64,000 nucleotides of DNA from JBEKIK01 sp963838495. GTDB lineage: Bacteria > Planctomycetota > Planctomycetia > Pirellulales > Thermoguttaceae. Below are positions 18,867 through 26,660 of this stretch, piece after piece. Under the pieces are notes generated by a model, which had not been told where the DNA came from, did not search any database, and worked only from the letters and a program-made list of their open reading frames with translations. The position numbers and the translations under genes were made by a program. Position 1 is the stretch's first letter; each line of letters begins with the position of its first letter. Where the stretch lies: positions 2,852,001-2,916,000 of the forward strand of contig CAWIRC010000001.1 of the NCBI GenBank assembly GCA_963838495.1, given 5' to 3'.

Positions 18867-20135
18867 TTACAGCAATATCAAGATCGCCGCGCCGCCGACA
18901 ATGGGAATGGCAAAGAGGATGAGGATTTGTCTTAGCAATCCCCAACCGCCCAAAATCCCGGCGAGAATTGATTTGGAAACCATGTTGGCCATGGCGGCCA
19001 CCACGATCAGCCGCCAGCCGACCGTCGCCATGATCGCCGGATCCACAAGCGACATGCGGGCTGTTGAAAGCGTGATGGCGTCCATCTCGGTCAGCCCGGA
19101 CAGCCCGGCCACCAGGTACAATCCGCCGCCGCCGATAAACTGTTTGGCCGCTGCCAAGGCAAACAGCACGCCCACGTACATGGCCCCGAAAACCAGGGCC
19201 GATCTGATTTGCGTGGGGTTTTTTTGCTCGGGCATGGGTTTATCATGCCGGCTGTTCCTGAACCAGACGACTATAGCCGGCAGGAACGTCAAACCCATCA
19301 AAATGCCCACCGGCCCGCTTACTCTGGGCAGAAAGTCGGGCGATACCACGAGTACGGCGATCAACACCCTGACAAAGGAAACCGTCGAGGCGATCATGAT
19401 GACGATGGCCGCCGCGCTGCGGTCGATGAAATTCTCCTTTACCTGCTCGGAGTAGCTCACGGTGGTGGCGGTGCTGGATATGGCCCCGCCCAACACTCCG
19501 CCCAAGAGAATTCCGGCGTTGCCGCCGAAAAATTTATAAACGATGTATCCGCCCAGGCTCATGCCCACGATGAGCACGACCATCAGCCAGGTCTCGAAGG
19601 GATTGAACACGTCCAATGCGTGCCCGGCCAGCCCGAGCAGCTTCGAGGGCCCGAAGTTCTGGTCGGGCAAAACCGGCAGGATGACGCAGCTTATAAGCAC
19701 GAACTGCATTATCGCCCGCAGGTCCTCGTCGCCCAGTTTTTGGGCGATGCCGTGCAGTTCGCCCTTAAATTGCAAAAGGACCGCCACGCCCGCGCCCACG
19801 GCCACGGCCACGACCATCGGGCCGACGGCCAGGTACGCACCCACGGCAAACATCACCAGCATCGCCGCGTCGGTGGTCGTTCCGACGTGGGGTGCGGCCT
19901 GGCGGAGTTGCGCGAGATGGCCGGTTATAATCACGGCCGCAAGGCCCAGCAGCGCGGCTGGCACGATCCACGCGCCCAGGTGCCCGGCCAGCAACGCCGA
20001 GAGCGTTCCCAGCACGGTGATTAGTGGAAAGGTGCGCATGCCGGCAATGCCCGACGCCGCGTGCTCCCGCTGCAAACCCACCAACAGGCCCAAGAGCACA
20101 GAGATTCCCAATTGCTGAAAAATGCTGGAGTCCAT
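18867..20135 (-). CDS. MgtC/SapB and DUF4010 domain membrane protein
   Basis: Inner-membrane protein of 422 residues with about twelve helices. The N-terminus resembles MgtC/SapB (ISVLLGLLVGLQREH, GMRTFPLITVLGTLSALL), and the C-terminal two thirds match DUF4010 (FGGNAGILLGGVLGGAISSTATT and GGLYLVAGLSGLTEMDAITL, each within the helical region). Proteins of this architecture are widespread but functionally unclear; a link to magnesium or ion homeostasis is inherited from MgtC. The array of heptamers at 20160 lies immediately upstream of the start. Confidence 0.88.
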   Translation of the reverse strand: MDSSIFQQLGISVLLGLLVGLQREHAASGIAGMRTFPLITVLGTLSALLAGHLGAWIVPAALLGLAAVIITGHLAQLRQAAPHVGTTTDAAMLVMFAVGAYLAVGPMVVAVAVGAGVAVLLQFKGELHGIAQKLGDEDLRAIMQFVLISCVILPVLPDQNFGPSKLLGLAGHALDVFNPFETWLMVVLIVGMSLGGYIVYKFFGGNAGILLGGVLGGAISSTATTVSYSEQVKENFIDRSAAAIVIMIASTVSFVRVLIAVLVVSPDFLPRVSGPVGILMGLTFLPAIVVWFRNSRHDKPMPEQKNPTQIRSALVFGAMYVGVLFALAAAKQFIGGGGLYLVAGLSGLTEMDAITLSTARMSLVDPAIMATVGWRLIVVAAMANMVSKSILAGILGGWGLLRQILILFAIPIVGGAAILILL

Positions 20136-20159
20136 GCTGAAATTCTAGCATTTTTTTGG

Positions 20160-20194
20160 AAGGCAGAAGGAAGAGTGAAGAAGGCTGAAGTCAG
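20160..20194. repeat. heptamer tandem array, unit AAGGCAG
   Basis: Five degenerate 7-base units (AAGGCAG, AAGGAAG and variants) in the leader of the MgtC-like gene. Confidence 0.55.
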
Positions 20195-20244
20195 ATGGGA
20201 ATAGAAAAAAGACCATAAAATCGCTTGCGGTATCGCATGCTCTG

Positions 20245-20272
20245 CCGCCCACCGCCCACTGTTCACTGCCCG
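20245..20272. repeat. heptamer tandem array, unit CCGCCCA
   Basis: Two exact CCGCCCA units followed by CTGTTCA and CTGCCCG, lying at the 3' end of panD. Confidence 0.6.
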
Positions 20273-20275
20273 CCC

Positions 20276-20614
20276 TTAAGAAACGATCCGGTTTCGGGCA
20301 TCCACCCGAACCACGATGGGTTTTAGCTTCCCGGCTTCCTCGTCCGGGACCGCGCAATAAGCCAGCACGATGACGATGTCGCCGGGCGATCCCAGCCGGG
20401 CGGCGGGGCCGTTAAGGAGCATCGTGCCGCTGCCGGCCGGGGCCTCGATGGCATAGGTTATCAAGCGCTCGCCGTTATAAAGATTCAGCACGTGCACCTG
20501 TTCGCCGGGCAGGATGTCGGCCGCCCGCATGAGATCGCGGTCCATGGCTATGCTGCCCTCATAGTCCAGATCGGTGCCCGTCAGGGTAGCCCGGTGTATT
20601 TTCGCCCGCAACAT
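20276..20614 (-). CDS. panD: aspartate 1-decarboxylase (pyruvoyl enzyme)
   Basis: PanD makes beta-alanine for pantothenate and coenzyme A synthesis. The proenzyme of 112 residues begins MLRAKIHRATLTG, includes the self-cleavage site YEGS with Gly20-Ser21 as the scissile pair, and contains NLYNGERLITYAIEA and GDIVIVLAYC, all typical. The ATG at 20614 gives the conserved N-terminus; an upstream in-frame ATG would add 16 unrelated residues. No panB or panC is adjacent. A perfect palindrome and a structured RNA with terminator lie upstream. Confidence 0.95.
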   Translation of the reverse strand: MLRAKIHRATLTGTDLDYEGSIAMDRDLMRAADILPGEQVHVLNLYNGERLITYAIEAPAGSGTMLLNGPAARLGSPGDIVIVLAYCAVPDEEAGKLKPIVVRVDARNRIVS

Positions 20615-20676
20615 GAACCTTTGCACGCCGCCGCTCCAGGTAAAATGGCAATTATGTGGCAAATGATGAAAATCGT

Positions 20677-20706
20677 TAAGCCCACGGGTTGCAACCCGTG
20701 GGCTTA
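20677..20706. repeat. perfect 30-base palindrome
   Basis: The arms run 20677-20691 and 20692-20706 (first arm TAAGCCCACGGGTTG). It lies between panD and the terminator upstream of it, about 60 bases before the panD start. Confidence 0.65.
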
Positions 20707-20750
20707 GGATTATTCAGTATGACAGCCATCCCCGCTTATTTCAACCTATG

Positions 20751-20790
20751 AAAAAAAGCGGAAAGAGGCGCAATAGAGTCCTCTTTCCGC
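20751..20790 (-). terminator. strong intrinsic terminator upstream of panD
   Basis: On the minus strand an 11-bp perfect stem (GCGGAAAGAGG with its complement, 20758-20768 and 20780-20790) with an 11-base loop is followed directly by seven T residues. Confidence 0.85.
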
Positions 20791-20884
20791 CAAAAAGGTC
20801 CGCTTAAGGCTGGATTAAGGCTCGAGACTCGCCTGACGGGGGGATGAAGCGATCCCGATTTTACCGGCCGTCGCGGACTCTATT
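20751..20884 (-). ncRNA. candidate structured RNA or attenuated leader ending in the terminator
   Basis: Read on the minus strand, AATAGAGTCC (20884-20875) can pair with GGACTCTATT (20781-20772), which lies in the loop and 5' arm of the terminator. The overlapping GTCCGC can instead pair with GCGGAC near 20800. Between them is a GGGAT / ATCCC hairpin closed by GACGG / CCGTC. The pairings are seen in sequence. Whether this is a free RNA, the tail of the EF-hand mRNA or a switch for panD is inference. It matches no RNA family I know. Confidence 0.45.
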
Positions 20885-20923
20885 ATCCTATGTTCGCTCC
20901 TTTATTTTCAGGTAATTGTGTGC

Positions 20924-20940
20924 CACTGGCTATGCCAGTG
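20924..20940. repeat. short hairpin CACTGGC-TAT-GCCAGTG
   Basis: Perfect 7-bp stem with loop TAT, 12 bases past the stop of the EF-hand gene. It shares its GGCTATGCC centre with the hairpin at 63871. Confidence 0.5.
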
Positions 20941-20951
20941 TATGCGTGTAA

Positions 20952-21317
20952 TTAGGTTATTGGGGTGGGATTTACCTGATGATGATGTTTTTTGCCGTGC
21001 AGTTTGCCTGTCGCCGCATGGGCGTGTTTTGCCCAAAAGGCTTTAAATTCATCGAATGTGACATACCCGTCGCCGTCGGCATCCATGGCCTTGAAACGCC
21101 CCTCGAGGACTTTAAGCCGATCAGGATCTTTGACCTTGCCCAAGAACTCCTCTTTGGAGAGTTTGCCGTCATGGTTTTTGTCCTTGGCCTTGAAAACCTG
21201 CTCGGCTTTTTGCAATTTTTGCTGCAGGGACGCCTTTTTCGATTGTCCATCCTGGGCCCGGGCCGCCGACACGCCGACGCTCAAAGCCAAGCCCAGAACC
21301 GCAAGTATTTTCCACAT
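20952..21317 (-). CDS. secreted EF-hand protein
   Basis: Protein of 121 residues with a signal peptide (residues 1-21, LAVLGLALSVGVSAARA) and two EF-hand calcium loops: DKNHDGKLSKEE (about residues 46-57) and DADGDGYVTFDE (about 79-90). Both have the acidic residues at positions 1, 3, 5 and 12. The C-terminal tail is Lys/His rich (GKKHHHQ). A calcium-binding extracytoplasmic role follows from the motifs; its partner is unknown. It is divergently oriented to the peptide transporter, with a plain 257-base gap between them. Confidence 0.85.
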   Translation of the reverse strand: MWKILAVLGLALSVGVSAARAQDGQSKKASLQQKLQKAEQVFKAKDKNHDGKLSKEEFLGKVKDPDRLKVLEGRFKAMDADGDGYVTFDEFKAFWAKHAHAATGKLHGKKHHHQVNPTPIT

Positions 21318-21574
21318 AACCGTTCACCTTTAGCGCATAAAAGACCGGCGTCTCTTGCCCTTTTCCGGCCGGTACGCTACTAGTAGTTAAACACCAGGGT
21401 GAATTACAGGTTTCGGAAATATTTTGCATCAAATTTTAAGAAGTGATCGAAGCAACAACGGAAAAAACAGGTACGTATTAACAGCCAAATCCATAAATTA
21501 AACTCATATTTACATAAGCGAGTCTTATAAGCACAATATCGGCTTGGCATCAAACGCCCCAATGGTATTGCCCT

Positions 21575-23004
21575 ATGAAAAAAAGCGCCTATCTAACTGC
21601 CCCGATTGCCACCGACAAGATGCCGCCCGGCGTGCCATACATAATTGGCAACGAGGCCGCGGAACGGTTTTGTTTCTACGGCATGTACACGATCCTGGTC
21701 ACATTCATGACCGAGCAACTAATGGACCTTTCGGGCAGGCTTGATCCGATGAGCGAAGATCAGGCGAAGGGCTATTTCCATTTATTTGTCGCGGGCGTTT
21801 ACTTTTTTCCGATTTTCGGCGCGATTATCTCCGACGCGTTGTGGGGAAAATACCGTACAATACTTTACCTTTCCTTGGTTTATTGTTTGGGATGTCTGGC
21901 ATTGACGATAGATCAAACGCGGTTGGGATTGTTTATAGGCCTGTTGCTAATCGCCCTGGGATCGGGCGGGATAAAATCGTGCGTTTCGGCGAACGTGGGC
22001 GACCAGTTCGGGCCAAGCAACAAACACCTCTTGGAAAAGGTATTCGGCTGGTTTTACTTCTCTATTAATTTCGGTTCACTTTTTTCCACGATTCTTACTC
22101 CGGTTCTTTTAAAGCATTACGGCGCCCGCTGGGCTTTTGGAGTGCCCGGCGTGTTGATGATAACCGCCACTTTTATTTTTTGGCTGGGGCGGAAAAAATT
22201 CATACATATTCCGCCCAGCGGCGGCGAGTTCGTCAAAAGCATTTTCAGCCGGGAAGGATTGCAGGTCATTGTCAAATTAGGCGTGATATTTTTGGTGTTC
22301 GTGGCCATGTTTTGGGCCTTGTACAATCAAACTGCGTCGGCCTGGGTGTTGCAGGCCAAATCCATGGATCGCCACGTCCTGGATTTTGCCTGGATAAAAT
22401 CCTTCGAGCAAAAAATGGTCGATTCCGGCTGGAAATCCTTTTCCGGATTGAGTGCCTGGGAAATCGACAAAAACCAAATCCAGGCGGTAAATGCGCTACT
22501 TATCCTGGTTCTCATACCGCTGTTTTCATATATCGTGTATCCTGCCATGAGCAAGCTGTTTCGCTTGACGTATTTGCGAAAAATCTCCATCGGCATGTTT
22601 GTCACGGTTGTCGCCTTTGCGGCGTCGGCCCTGATCGAACAAGCCATTCAAGACAACATTCGCACCTCGGTCTATTGGCAATTATTGCCCTATGTTCTCC
22701 TCAGCGTCGCGGAAGTAATGGTGTCCATCACTTGCCTGGAATTCGCCTACACTCAAGCACCCAAAAAATGAAATCGCTCGTAATGGGATTGTTTCTGCTT
22801 TCGAACGCCGTGGGCAACGGTTTCACCTCGGCCGTCAATTTCTTCATCGAAAATCCCGACCATACTAGCAAACTGCCGGGAGCAAGCTACTACTGGTTTT
22901 TCACCATCGCCATGCTGGTCACGGCCGCGCTGTTCGTCATCGTCGCCTTCTTTTACCGGGAGAAAACATATATACAAGATGAAGCTGCAGTTCAAGGAGA
23001 ATAA
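21575..23004 (+). CDS. POT/PTR-family proton-dependent oligopeptide transporter (frameshifted)
   Basis: Twelve-to-fourteen-helix transporter of about 475 residues. The N-terminus has GNEAAERFCFYGMYTILV, holding the family's ExxERFxxYG motif, followed by GAIISDALWGKYRT and SVAEVMVSITCLEFAYTQAP. At that conserved point the frame stops at TGA 22769-22771, and the family sequence continues one frame over from ATG 22768 as MKSLVMGLFLLSNAVGN through to the TAA. Adding one A to the six-A run at 22763-22768 restores the protein. The two pieces overlap as ATGA, so coupling of two polypeptides is formally possible but unlike any homologue I know. Confidence 0.88.
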
Positions 23005-23006
23005 CC

Positions 23007-23357
23007 ATGAAAGACATCGTCGCCGACGCCGGATTGGTCGCCTGTTGCGGCCTGTATTGCGGGGCGTGCAGAAAATATCTCCGCGGCAGGTGTCCGGGAT
23101 GCCGGGAAAATCAAAAAGCCGCCTGGTGCAAGGTCCGCTCCTGCTGCATAAGCAATCAATTTGCAACCTGCGCGGACTGCAAGGATTTCCAAAATCCCCG
23201 GGACTGCCGGATGTTCAACAATCGGATCGCAAAACTCTTCGGCCTGATCTTCCGCTCCGACCGCGCCGCCTGCATCGACCAGATTCGCCGGCTGGGACTC
23301 GAAGGCCATGCCGCCGACATGGCCAAAACCAAGCGGCAAACGATAAAAAAATGTTGA
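23007..23357 (+). CDS. DUF3795 cysteine-rich protein
   Basis: Protein of 116 residues with about a dozen cysteines, including CCGLYCGACRKYLRGRCPGC and CADCKDF, the layout of DUF3795 proteins. The cysteines may bind zinc or an iron-sulfur cluster; the function is unknown. It starts two bases after the peptide transporter stop and is likely co-transcribed with it. Its TGA is six bases from the left end of the insertion sequence. Confidence 0.85.
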   Translation: MKDIVADAGLVACCGLYCGACRKYLRGRCPGCRENQKAAWCKVRSCCISNQFATCADCKDFQNPRDCRMFNNRIAKLFGLIFRSDRAACIDQIRRLGLEGHAADMAKTKRQTIKKC

Positions 23358-23363
23358 ATAATA

Positions 23364-24722
23364 ACTGGACTTTTGCAAATTAGGTCAAACCCAACCGTAA
23401 TGTGATATGGTCAAGACCGTAGGAATAATCGGTGACTTGTTCGATCACCCAGGCGATGGTGGATCGCATGGTTTCGCGCATTACCGCCCGACAGGCTTCG
23501 CCGATGGTCGTCAGTTTGCGGAGGGCCCATGTTTTCGCACGGTTCGGCCCGAGTTGATCCATGAGCAGAGTGTACGCCAGCATGACCAAGTACATGTGCC
23601 GGGTCTGGCCTTGGCCGTCGCGCAGCTGACAATCTCCCATGCCCAACTCCTGCTTTCCGTCCCGATGAAAGGTCTCCGTTCCTGTCCAGCGATATTTGTA
23701 AACCAAGAGAATCCGCACCACGTCCCAGGCGACACGGTTGGTTATCAAAATCTTGCAGGGTTGTTTGTCTCGTTTGTTGTCCCAAATAATTACGATCCGT
23801 ACCTTGTGGTTGACTCCGGGTATATGCAAGCAAACGGTGAAATGCCATTGTTGCTCTCGTCCGCGATGGAACGATTTGCGGGTTTCGGGATCGATCTCGG
23901 CGGCGAGTTCGTCGGCGCGGATCACTTTGCCCTTCCATTCGACCTTGCGATTGAACTTCAAGTCGCCGACATAGCCGCGAGGCCGGTCGAAACGGTCCCT
24001 CTTGGAATGAATGTGGTTCAGTATCTCCGCGTTGGTGAAATAGCTGTCGAAAGTGAAGTCCCCGGGAATTTCCCGCTCGCATACCCAATCGACCAATTGG
24101 CAACAGAGCTTGGTATGATCGAAGAATTTCTCTCCGGTGGCCTCGCATTGCTCCCGCTTGCGGAAGCGGCGGAATTCCAGGGGATAGTGCTTCCCGCTGG
24201 AGCACACGTAGTTGGCGAACAGATAATCGTGGGCGATTTTGTTTCGCTGATCGGCGTGATCCCAGAACCATCCTGCGTCTTTGATGTACTTTCCGTCGTG
24301 GTCGATCAGCACGTTGTCGATGGCAATGACCCCGCGGTCCGTATATTGAGTGCTGGAATCCCGCTGCAACCATTCCAACCGCCGTTGGTTGAGGGTTTCC
24401 GCGTCCCAATCCACTTCGGTCAAGAATTTGTTGAGGCAGGATTGGTCGGTGGTCTGGGCAAACTCCCGATTGATCCCCAGGACCGACTTCCGCTCCGCAA
24501 TCATCAGTCCTGTAAGATACTCCGCGAAATGCCTTCGCTGCGGTTCGTTGGCAAACAAATCTCCGAACTGCTCCATAGCGTCCCGAACGACTTGAGGAAA
24601 CTCGATGATCCCTGGCATGACTGCACCATCCTTGGTTGTGAAGTGCCATCCCAAACACCACCGAATTAAACGCAATTTTACCCATTTTGACAAGACCAAA
24701 CAACAGTTTGCAAAAGTCCAGT
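23364..24722. mobile_element. IS701-like insertion sequence, 1359 bp
   Basis: Bounded by 16-base perfect terminal inverted repeats (ACTGGACTTTTGCAAA at 23364-23379, its complement at 24707-24722). AATA is found immediately outside both ends (23360-23363, 24723-24726), a likely 4-base target duplication. It contains one intact DDE transposase on the minus strand. It lies between two convergent genes without breaking either. Confidence 0.9.
23380..24618 (-). CDS. DDE transposase, IS701/IS4-like
   Basis: Intact transposase of 412 residues. The first catalytic Asp lies in GVIAIDNVLIDHDGK and the second in DFTFDSYFTNAEIL. The Glu lies in RWTGTETFHRDGKQELG, which fits the Y-R-E-K signature of IS4-related enzymes, here with the RD-KQ-LG form typical of IS701. 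I start it at ATG 24618 inside the element; reading further upstream would run out through the inverted repeat. The 4-base target duplication and 1.36 kb size agree with IS701. The intact frame suggests recent activity. Confidence 0.88.
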   Translation of the reverse strand: MPGIIEFPQVVRDAMEQFGDLFANEPQRRHFAEYLTGLMIAERKSVLGINREFAQTTDQSCLNKFLTEVDWDAETLNQRRLEWLQRDSSTQYTDRGVIAIDNVLIDHDGKYIKDAGWFWDHADQRNKIAHDYLFANYVCSSGKHYPLEFRRFRKREQCEATGEKFFDHTKLCCQLVDWVCEREIPGDFTFDSYFTNAEILNHIHSKRDRFDRPRGYVGDLKFNRKVEWKGKVIRADELAAEIDPETRKSFHRGREQQWHFTVCLHIPGVNHKVRIVIIWDNKRDKQPCKILITNRVAWDVVRILLVYKYRWTGTETFHRDGKQELGMGDCQLRDGQGQTRHMYLVMLAYTLLMDQLGPNRAKTWALRKLTTIGEACRAVMRETMRSTIAWVIEQVTDYSYGLDHITLRLGLT

Positions 24723-24740
24723 AATAAGTAAGAAAACCTT

Positions 24741-26022
24741 TCAATTTCTCCATTTGTGGATCGCGTTGAATATCGCCCGAAGCAGGAATAATAGCGGGGC
24801 CATGAGCGCCAGGCAGGCCAGCATGGCCAGGGCCACAAACCAGCCCAGGGCAAAGACGCCTTGTGCCCAATCCCAGATCGGGTCCCAATATATAATCACC
24901 CCCAATGCCGCCATGCACAAAAACGGGCCGTAGGGGATTTCCCTGTCGCGGAGGAAAAAATATCGCAGCAATCCCACCACCAGGGCGGCAAAAGGGGCCA
25001 GGAAGAAAACGATCAGGCAGGATTGCCAGCCCAGAAAGGCCCCCGTCATGCACATCAGCGTCACGTCGCCGAAACCCATGGCCTCTTGATTGAGGACTTC
25101 GCCCCGATGATGCGGACGGCCCAGACGATACCTCCGCCCGCGGCAATGCCGACCAGCGAGCTTAGAAGCGCGGTCCAGTTGTCGTCGCCATGGTACCAAA
25201 CAAGCGCGATCAGCAGCGCCCCGACCACGCCCATGCACAGTATTCGGTAGGTGTCGGCCTGGCGGACAAGTCGATTCCAACACAAGGCCACGGCCCTTCG
25301 CAAACCGTGGCGCGGGTACCAGGTCCGCGGCAAAATGGCCAGGCACCAAAACACCCAACATGCCAGGCCGATGGCCAGCGCTCCAATGTTAGGCACACCG
25401 CCGAGCCACGCCGGCCATGAGCTGGGAGAAGTGGTGCAAGGAATTTGAAGGTCCATTTGCCCAAAAAAAACGGCTCGACGTCGGGCAACAACGACCACGG
25501 CCAGACCGCGGCCAAAAACAAGCCCGCCAGCGTGCCCGGCCGGCTAAGGGCGTCGGGAATGGTCTTTTCATCCACGTCGATTAGCGACGCCGCGAGCATC
25601 AACCAGATGAGGATCGCGTGAGAGAGGAACTGCTGGTGCAAGGTGCACGTCAAATTCAGCGGCAACGCGGGATTCGGCGGCCGGGGCATGTCGGCGGGAT
25701 AAAGACCCAAGCCGCCGATCTCCCAGTAATAAAGGCCGGCCAGGCCAAGGCCGCAGAGCAATTCCACCACAAGCGGGCGGATCCAAAATCCACCGCCGTG
25801 TAAAGAAGCCTCGCGCCTCAGCCCCAACCAGCCGAAAATCGGCAGGCGGTCAGACCAGTGCCGCTTAGGCGCAGCCGGGTACGGCCGCATCCACGGACTG
25901 ATGGGACGCGAATTCCACGCCAGTCCGTATGCGGCCAGGTTCGCCAACGCCCCAAAAACCGTCCCGGCGGCAAAAAGCAAAACCATGCGGGCTTGCATGG
26001 GGATGGCGATGAACCAATTCAC
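24741..26022 (-). CDS. A24 prepilin peptidase, PilD-like (two frameshifts)
   Basis: Inner-membrane aspartic peptidase that would cleave and perhaps methylate type IV pilin or pseudopilin leaders. The first catalytic Asp lies in ASLIDVDEKTIPDALS and the second in EAMGFGDVTLM, both family signatures. The sequence is spread over three frames with breaks near 25450 and 25090; joined, it gives about 425 residues. The N-terminal domain is present (RLPIFGWLGLRREASLHG) but lacks the two CxxC zinc pairs of classical PilD. It follows aroK by 21 bases, and the insertion sequence lies 18 bases past its stop. Confidence 0.82.
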
Positions 26023-26043
26023 GGGCGAAACTCCATCCGCTGT

Positions 26044-26568
26044 TTACGTTTTTGGCAAATCCAGCCGGTCTAGGATTTCCTCGGTCAGATCCTCGGGGGT
26101 GCGGTTTTCGGTGTCAACCGTCAGATCGGCCGTCTGGCGATATATCGGTTCGCGTCGGGCAAGCAGTTGAACTATCTCGTCCAAAGGGCCGTGTTCGGTA
26201 AGATTGGGCCGCCGCTCCGGAGTGGTGGCATCGCCGGACATGCGCCTGAGGATCGTTTCGGGCCGGGCCACAAGCCACACCACTTTGCCGCTTTGCCGCA
26301 TTATTTGCCGATTTTCTTCCCTGAGCGGTGCGCCGCCGCCAGCGGCCAGCACCAACCGGTCGCGGCGGCAGAGATCGGCGATCACCCGGGCTTCAAGATC
26401 GCGAAAGGCCCCTTCGCCCTGCTCGGCGAAGATTCGGGCGATGGTCTTGCCGGCCAAACGCTCGATCTCCGGATCGGCGTCGATCCAATGCCATCCCAAG
26501 CGCCGGGCCAGAAGTTCGGCCAGCGTGGTCTTGCCTGTGGCTCGATAACCGATAAGCGTGAGGATCAT
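26044..26568 (-). CDS. aroK: shikimate kinase
   Basis: Phosphorylates shikimate with ATP in the chorismate pathway. It has 174 residues, the usual length. The Walker A is GYRATGKTT at residues 7-15; WIDAD supplies the magnesium and shikimate Asp, FRDLE the shikimate Arg, and GGGAP the glycine-rich substrate loop; RRMSGDATTPERRPNLT is the lid region. It lies just downstream of aroDE, which makes its substrate, so the two form a pathway operon. The frame is intact, unlike its neighbours. Confidence 0.95.
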   Translation of the reverse strand: MILTLIGYRATGKTTLAELLARRLGWHWIDADPEIERLAGKTIARIFAEQGEGAFRDLEARVIADLCRRDRLVLAAGGGAPLREENRQIMRQSGKVVWLVARPETILRRMSGDATTPERRPNLTEHGPLDEIVQLLARREPIYRQTADLTVDTENRTPEDLTEEILDRLDLPKT

Positions 26569-26600
26569 TTTTTTAAAGCGTCCAACGAAATTAGGTGCGG

Positions 26601-26622
26601 CACTGCTTGCAAGCAAGCAGTG
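26601..26622. repeat. hairpin between aroDE and aroK
   Basis: Arms CACTGCTTG (26601-26609) and CAAGCAGTG (26614-26622) with a 4-base loop. Confidence 0.55.
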
Positions 26623-26660
26623 GCACACTAAAAAAGAGCCAATATTCGTTTTGCAGGCTC

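Noticed and set aside
18867..20118. Long plus-strand frames opposite the MgtC-like gene
   Set aside because: Antisense shadows caused by high GC; their peptides are low-complexity and His/Arg rich.
23411..24853. Second long minus-strand frame over the insertion sequence
   Set aside because: Off-frame shadow of the transposase; the true frame carries the DDE motifs.
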